NCBI GenBank assembly: GCA_004154925.1
Contig: QJNS01000106.1
Span: 186,001-250,000, forward strand
Direction: 5' to 3'
Origin: Monosporascus cannonballus
Taxonomy: Eukaryota; Ascomycota; Sordariomycetes; Xylariales
Length of the DNA: 64,000 bases
A program made the translations under genes and the position numbers. Every line of letters starts with the position of its first letter. Positions within the stretch are counted from its first letter, which is position 1. Under the pieces are notes generated by a model that was given only the letters and a program-made list of their open reading frames with translations, was not told the origin of the DNA and made no database searches. This document shows, in pieces, positions 59,046-64,000 of this stretch.

Positions 59046-59683
59046 CTAGAACAACCCCACGCCTAATATTCGTCTCAAGCACGCAGTTTCTTCCCACAGT
59101 TCATATTGCACGTCGAGGGCTGCGCCGGGCCATCCACGAATTTGATGGCAGAGCACTTCAGCACGGTCAGTCAGTCAGTCAGTCAGTCAGTCATACAGCT
59201 TCCTCGGCTCCCCAGCAAACGGGCACCCATGTCTCTGCAGATAGGCAGCTAGAAATGTAGGAAACTTACCGAGAAGAAGTACTCCCCGTTGCCCGTCCAC
59301 TGTTGGATCTGCAGCACGGCATCGAGGCCGACCCACTCGGGCAGACCGCCCACGCCCGGCAGGCAGAACGGCCCCGTGGCATGCGTGTAGAGCGTGCGCA
59401 GGTTGGTCTTGCTGGTTAGGGTTGGATACGTGTCGTTGGCCAGCACGGCGCTCACTTGCCACCCGGCCGTTGCGTTCGCCGAGTCCCAGGAGATGTCGAT
59501 GCCGCCGACGGGCCACTCGGTCACGCCACGCGACCGGTCCCCCATCTCGAACCCTCCGCACGGCCCCTCCCGCTGCCGCTGCAGGTCGCTGCCGATCGGC
59601 TGCGGCGCCGTGATGGTGAAGTGCGCGTCGACGTTTAGGGCCGAGAGGGCTAGGAGAGCAGGGGCAATGAGCTTCGCAAGCAT
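59046..59683 (-). CDS. BIM1-like (X325) copper-binding secreted protein
   Basis: Exons are 59683-59270 and 59156-59046, giving 174 aa. The signal peptide MLAKLIAPALLALSALNVDA is followed by HFTITAPQPIG, so cleavage would expose the N-terminal His that binds copper in this family (LPMO-like fold without polysaccharide oxidation). GPCGGFEMGDRS and the later Cys-containing GPFCLPGVGGLPEWVGL are typical. The intron 59269-59157 was chosen because it joins GEYFFS to CSAIKFVDGPAQPSTC, restoring the family's conserved Cys. The alternative acceptor at 59235 would make a 35-nt intron and lose it. The intron contains seven GTCA units. The C-terminus has a short hydrophobic end (ILGVGLF), perhaps a weak anchor signal. 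Role: extracellular copper binding or uptake, by family. Confidence 0.75.
59167..59194. repeat. GTCA microsatellite (7 units)
   Basis: This is a perfect (GTCA)7 on the plus strand, (TGAC)7 in the transcript of the BIM1-like gene, placed 8 bases from the chosen 3' splice site. Confidence 0.9.
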
Positions 59684-62600
59684 GGTTTCCTAGTCGTGCG
59701 GTGATGGATGGATGGTGGTAAGGGGGCAGTGGGAATTCGAGGTTGTTCTTAAGCAAATGTCGTGACTGGATGTTGTTTCGAGAGGAGGGGGGAACGGACC
59801 GGTAGCAAGGGGGGACAGGAGCCGAACACGCTATATATACCTGGATATGTCGGCATCGACGAGGTTGCATTCCCCAATAATATCCAAGCTTCCAGGTCGG
59901 TGCCAGGAATGAGCAGGTGTTCAGATGATGTCGACACCAGGTAGCACCTACCTATTCCAAAACATGTGTTACACGCATGCGTACCTCCTGTGCCGCGCAA
60001 GTTTGCTCCTGCATGTGTCACTGGCACATCATATCGGCCTCGCCCTTGTGTAGCTAATTAAGGGTTGTTGGCTTCCTCCTTTGCACCGGCCTCGACGGTC
60101 TCAACCGCCGACGACCCAGCGGCCTGGCCCCCAATTTCGATACTATGGTTAGCGGGGAGCGCCCGCGACGCATGATGCATTGTCTCTTGGTATGATTGAA
60201 GCTGTTGACGGAGATTGCTTGCCGGTTCGCTACTTCCGCCTTCGAAACATCTGTCGGGTCCGGGGGACGGCGGAAAAGAAAAGACGCAAACAGCGGCATC
60301 CAAACGCTTGGGATTTTGGTACCTGCATCTGAACCAATGCGCCCTGTCTTCTTCTCGATTGACTGATTAAGCATGCGAGGAGAATCCCCTGTCGCCTTGT
60401 GCGTGCCAAGACCTGTCAGCAGCCCACATCCAGATCGGGTGACACCGCAGGTTCTCCCTACACGTGCACTTCGAAGCTGCGCCCGAGCTGTTACAGACGA
60501 GGCACGTATACAGGATACTGAAACGGGCATTACGAGCAAAACAGTAAGTATATATTCAAGCTCGGGGAAGTTAGATCGGATATTATTGTAGACAGGCTGC
60601 TTTGTTTGTGATGCTACCAGTAGCATGTGATGGATGGCTCGAGCCTGATGCAAAGTCGTACAACATGAGTAGCATTCATTACAGGCATATGATGGTTGAC
60701 CCAGATTATATAGCAAGAGCTGGCTCAAGAAATTTATAAATAAATCTCCTAAATAAGTCTTATTTGGTACAAAATACTGACTTAAATAGTTACGCGTAGG
60801 CCGACCTGCGAGAATGGCTAGGACGCTGCACGTATGCAATGTTAAGTTCCTCAAGTCATGTCTGGCTCCAGGGTCATGTTGGTCTACTCGAGGGTCAAGG
60901 CAGACTTATTGAGTTTCCGAAGTGTTGGGGGTCACCCTGAGCATGGGGTCCTGGAGGTCCTTAGGGCCACGCATGTTTTCGCAATCACATCCGGCACTAT
61001 GTAGTTTGGTATAGACAGTTCGAGTTATTCCAATAGTGAGGGGACAATAATGGGTACGAAACTTGTGCCATCATGCTACAACCTGTAATACATTAGCGCA
61101 ACTGTTTCCCTCAACTCCGGAGTGACCTTTCACCCCGTGGAATTCCAGCCGAAACCGTGTCGGGCGAGGCGACGTGTTTGGGTTGAGATCCTGTCAAGAA
61201 AGCGTTCTGGGCGATCTTACAGACGATCCAGGTCGCGGGAGGGAGACCATGGGTCGCTTGCCCTGAGGACTTGGTAGACTACATAGGTGTCTTAGTCGTG
61301 TCCTGGAGATGTTCTGCCGTTATAATGAGTTGCCGTAAAAGAAAGCATAAAGGAATATGAAGTTGAGGTCATCTTGTATCAGATGAAAAGTCTTGTCAAC
61401 CAGTCTGATAATGGTTTCATTAAACAGATGATGTGAAAAAAATATTTATAATTCCTCAACCCACGGCGGCAGAACAAGTGGAAGTACGAAATATTGTACG
61501 GAGTGCAGGCTTAGGAGCGTGTTGGTGATATAGGTCAGGTGAGAGAAATCGTGGCTACGCTTAAGTGCCGAAATGCAATCCAAGAACTGGTCGCCACGGT
61601 TATATCCATAGACATCAAGGCAATTGCTTGTACTTCTCCTCGCTATATATGCCTAGAATCTACTTCGTGAGAGCCGTGTTTACTCGCTCTCGGTAAGCTT
61701 GGTTGGGTAAGGTATAGAATCCATAACGTGGTCGACGAGAAAAATAAAAGAGCGCCAGACGATACAATGCTCACGCTGAAAGAGCATCAACAACAGCTGG
61801 GATTTGAGAGTAGTACACGGTAATGATGTCGTAGAATAGGGGTATCCCTGTTAGTCACCAAGCTCCCAGCACCCCGGAAAAACCTTAATCCGGTGTGCAC
61901 ACAGTATATAGAGAGCTTCCTGGCTACTGCTCCTCAGAGCTCAATTCTAGTCAGACAATTATCACTTCTCACCACTATATGTTACCTTATCTTCCGATCA
62001 GCTTAACTGTGACAAATGACTTGTCAACTCTTAAGCACGCAAGAGACGGAGAACCGCATTGCCTACCTAGCTATGCTTGGGCTAAGATAAGCATATCTGG
62101 AAACGGAATGCTAATGATAGTACGGAAAACTTACTCATCTAACAAATAGTGATATATGATAATCTGTGGTTCGAACAACGCCGGACGGACATTTCGGTGC
62201 CTCCACTCTAGCAATTATAATACGGCCGAGCACACATAGGGGCCCTGGGCGATTAATTTTGAGAACCCAACAGTAGAGATATGTGAGAGTACGCAGCTGA
62301 ATAATACTCCAACCATCTTTTTCCTGGCGCTCTCTCTTGCAGGATCTCGACCGGATCCCTCAGGGCGCACACTAACAGCCCCATTATAGCGAGGATGACT
62401 AACGCCCTAGTGTCCTAAGACACGGGCCGTTCTGCAGCACGTCAAGTTCCACGATCGCCTTCTCGTGAGCTTCTGAGTTGAGTTGATGACGTACGTAAAT
62501 TTAGAGCTCGAAAACCCAACTGCCCACTCGAGCCGGAGTAGAGTGCTCCTGAACCAACTAGGCGTAATGTCTCTCTTGACCCCTAATTGCACGTAGTTAC

Positions 62601-63237
62601 TAGTCCAATCATATGGGTTCAAGGCAACCTCGGCGTACCCAAAGGGTAGGGCGGATGCTCTACGCAGCTTAAAACCATTTCCAGAAATTCCACTCTTGCT
62701 CTTTTAGAACGGTATACTTCACCATGCCCCAAGGAAATACCGTTCATTACGTATGTACATGGCTCTATTTTTTACACCTCAGCCCAGCCCCTTTAAGAAA
62801 AGCAGTTCGGTATCCACATCATAACATCCAAACCCCCCATCATTAACAACCGCAGTGTCCCGGACCAACCATACAGTCTCGATTCCCACATCATCCACCT
62901 ATATAAGTATAAGCAGTCCCCATCATCTACTAATAGAAGCAATGCTATATCCAATCAGCCAGCGCAGCCCACACTCATGTCAAAAAAACGAATCAACCCT
63001 CCCGTCCTCGCATAGTCGGCGTGACGTGGAATAAAAGCACCTCATAAACCTCCCCAGCAATAAGTACATAAATGCCCCCTATGGTATGTAACCACCGGCA
63101 TAAGAAAACCAGACGTCGACCATCTTACTCTTCTACCATTCCATACAGCCATATACCAACGAGCTCGTCATCTTTATCTCCGAACGCACATTTTTCCGCC
63201 AAAAAAAAAGGGCATGTATTGCGGCACGCAGGGTTTA
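59684..63237. other. Gene-poor intergenic region
   Basis: This is 3.5 kb without a supported gene. Overlapping minus-strand frames at 60054-60854 (266 codons) and 60058-60303 have no recognisable domains. Exon-like signals there could not be joined in frame. The right end holds the 3' region of RGP1. Confidence 0.45.
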
Positions 63238-64000
63238 TTATACAGGGAGGCCCTCCTCGAGCGCCTGGTCCCTCTCGAGGCGCTCGAGCCCCTTGCACAC
63301 CGCGCCGTAGACGCGGATGGGGACGGCGACTTCGAAGCTCTCGCAGTCGAGGTTCTCGGCGGCGACGAGCACGAGGCCGCCACGCTCGTCGCGGGATATC
63401 TCCTCGAGCAGTGGGGGGTGTTGCGGTGGTTGCGGCCGGGGACGCCGGGAAGGGCGAGAACGGGAACGGTTGGGACGCAGCGGTGGATAAGCATCACTAC
63501 CACCGCCGTCGGCGTTTTGGGTAGACACCGCCGAGTCGGAGTCCTCCTCCTCCTCGGACGACTCGTCGCCGTCGGCGGCGCTGACAGCGAAACGGCTAGT
63601 ATAGGACAAGGCGGACGAGGAGGGCACGACGAACTCGATGCGGATCTTCCACTCGAGGCTCAGCCCGCTCGTGACGAACTCGGGGGTCGCCGAGATGGGG
63701 ATGGCGGGGGTGAAGACGACGCGGCGCGCGAAGAGCGCCGCCTCGCTCGAGCTCGCGTACACCTTACGCGTAACGCGGTGGACACTGGCCTCGCTGCGTA
63801 GCGCCAGCGCCGGCTCCACGCGCTCCGACGTGTCGAGCGCCATGTGTACGGCGTAGCACGGGATCTCGGCGTTGGCGAAGTCGATGGCCATGCCGACCGA
63901 TTCGCCGAGCCGGTAGGCCGGGCGCGCGAGCATCACCACGCCAACGCGTCTGCCGTTGCGGGCGATCTCGAAGCGGTTGCTGCTCGGCCCCCCGTCGCGC
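63238..64000 (-). CDS. RGP1: Rgp1-family protein (Ric1-Rgp1 GEF subunit), C-terminal part, 5' end outside window
   Basis: The frame is open to the window end, so about 253 C-terminal residues are seen and the start lies beyond 64000. The sequence RFEIARNGRRVGVVML, ARPAYRLGESV, SVHRVTRKVYAS, ALFARRVVFTPAIPISATPEF and GLSLEWKIRIEFVVPS are the arrestin-like core strands of Rgp1. An acidic/Arg-rich low-complexity linker (DESSEEEEDSDS, then RSRSRPSRRPRP) separates them from the conserved ending LEEISRDERGGLVLVAAENLDCESFEVAVPIRVYG. With Ric1 it activates the Golgi GTPase Ypt6/Rab6 and supports endosome-to-Golgi transport. It is a housekeeping gene with strongly GC-rich codons. Confidence 0.9.
   Translation of the reverse strand, partial: RDGGPSSNRFEIARNGRRVGVVMLARPAYRLGESVGMAIDFANAEIPCYAVHMALDTSERVEPALALRSEASVHRVTRKVYASSSEAALFARRVVFTPAIPISATPEFVTSGLSLEWKIRIEFVVPSSSALSYTSRFAVSAADGDESSEEEEDSDSAVSTQNADGGGSDAYPPLRPNRSRSRPSRRPRPQPPQHPPLLEEISRDERGGLVLVAAENLDCESFEVAVPIRVYGAVCKGLERLERDQALEEGLPV

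Noticed and set aside
59187..59269. Short intron 59269-59235 ending the BIM1-like protein at the microsatellite
   Set aside because: The intron would be 35 nt, and the product would lose the conserved Cys that the longer intron restores.
60054..60854. 266-codon minus-strand frame and the overlapping frame 60058-60303 as a gene
   Set aside because: The longer frame has irregular composition. The shorter looks protein-like but has no ATG, and candidate introns did not join it in phase to an upstream exon.
1..64000. tRNA, rRNA or CRISPR loci
   Set aside because: GTTCGA-like boxes (for example near 17408, 46250, 62170) lack partner A-box and cloverleaf arms, and no regularly spaced repeats or rRNA-like sequence were seen. 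A covariance-model scan would be decisive.

Overview
The window looks like a piece of a filamentous ascomycete genome (Pezizomycotina, probably Sordariomycetes; this is inference). Short GT-AG introns with CTAAC-type branch points interrupt most genes. The families present (Zn2Cys6-type regulator, LysM/GH18 chitinase, type I metacaspase, BIM1-like, DUF7136) are typical of such fungi. A 14 kb AT-rich block carries the C-to-T / G-to-A footprint of repeat-induced point mutation (RIP).

Bases 1-14,430 hold a metabolic and surface set: the C-terminal part of a fungal transcription factor, a Baeyer-Villiger monooxygenase convergent with it, a cyclase-family hydrolase, a secreted chitin deacetylase and a sugar-porter MFS transporter. 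Bases 15,985-22,258 hold a divergently transcribed pair, a WW-domain/glycine-zipper protein and a type I metacaspase, followed by a conserved-looking protein of unknown function. Bases 22.3-28.0 kb are gene-poor. They contain two inverted, almost identical 206-bp solo LTRs whose 5-bp flanks are exchanged, as expected if they recombined and inverted the 449 bp between them. An alpha/beta hydrolase follows at 28.0-29.1 kb.

Bases 29,977-44,332 are one LTR-bounded Ty3/gypsy element (coding strand minus, GGGGG target duplication). A related element (coding strand plus, 35,707-42,948, chromodomain-type) is nested in its gag region. Both are heavily mutated. The nested element has non-matching flanks, an extra truncated LTR in front, and the host element lacks about 445 bp of gag at the junction.

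To the right lie an NmrA-like reductase/regulator, a secreted beta-propeller-like protein and a third solo LTR (49,951-50,161). Next comes a decayed set of wall-directed secreted genes: a 5 kb LysM/GH18 class V chitinase pseudogene with stops, a frameshift and a lost catalytic Glu, a broken DUF7136 gene and an apparently intact BIM1-like copper-protein gene. The window ends inside RGP1, encoding a subunit of the Ric1-Rgp1 exchange factor for Ypt6/Rab6.

No rRNA, convincing tRNA or CRISPR array was seen. Exon borders were read by eye from splice signals and reading frame, and product names rest on recognised motifs rather than database searches.
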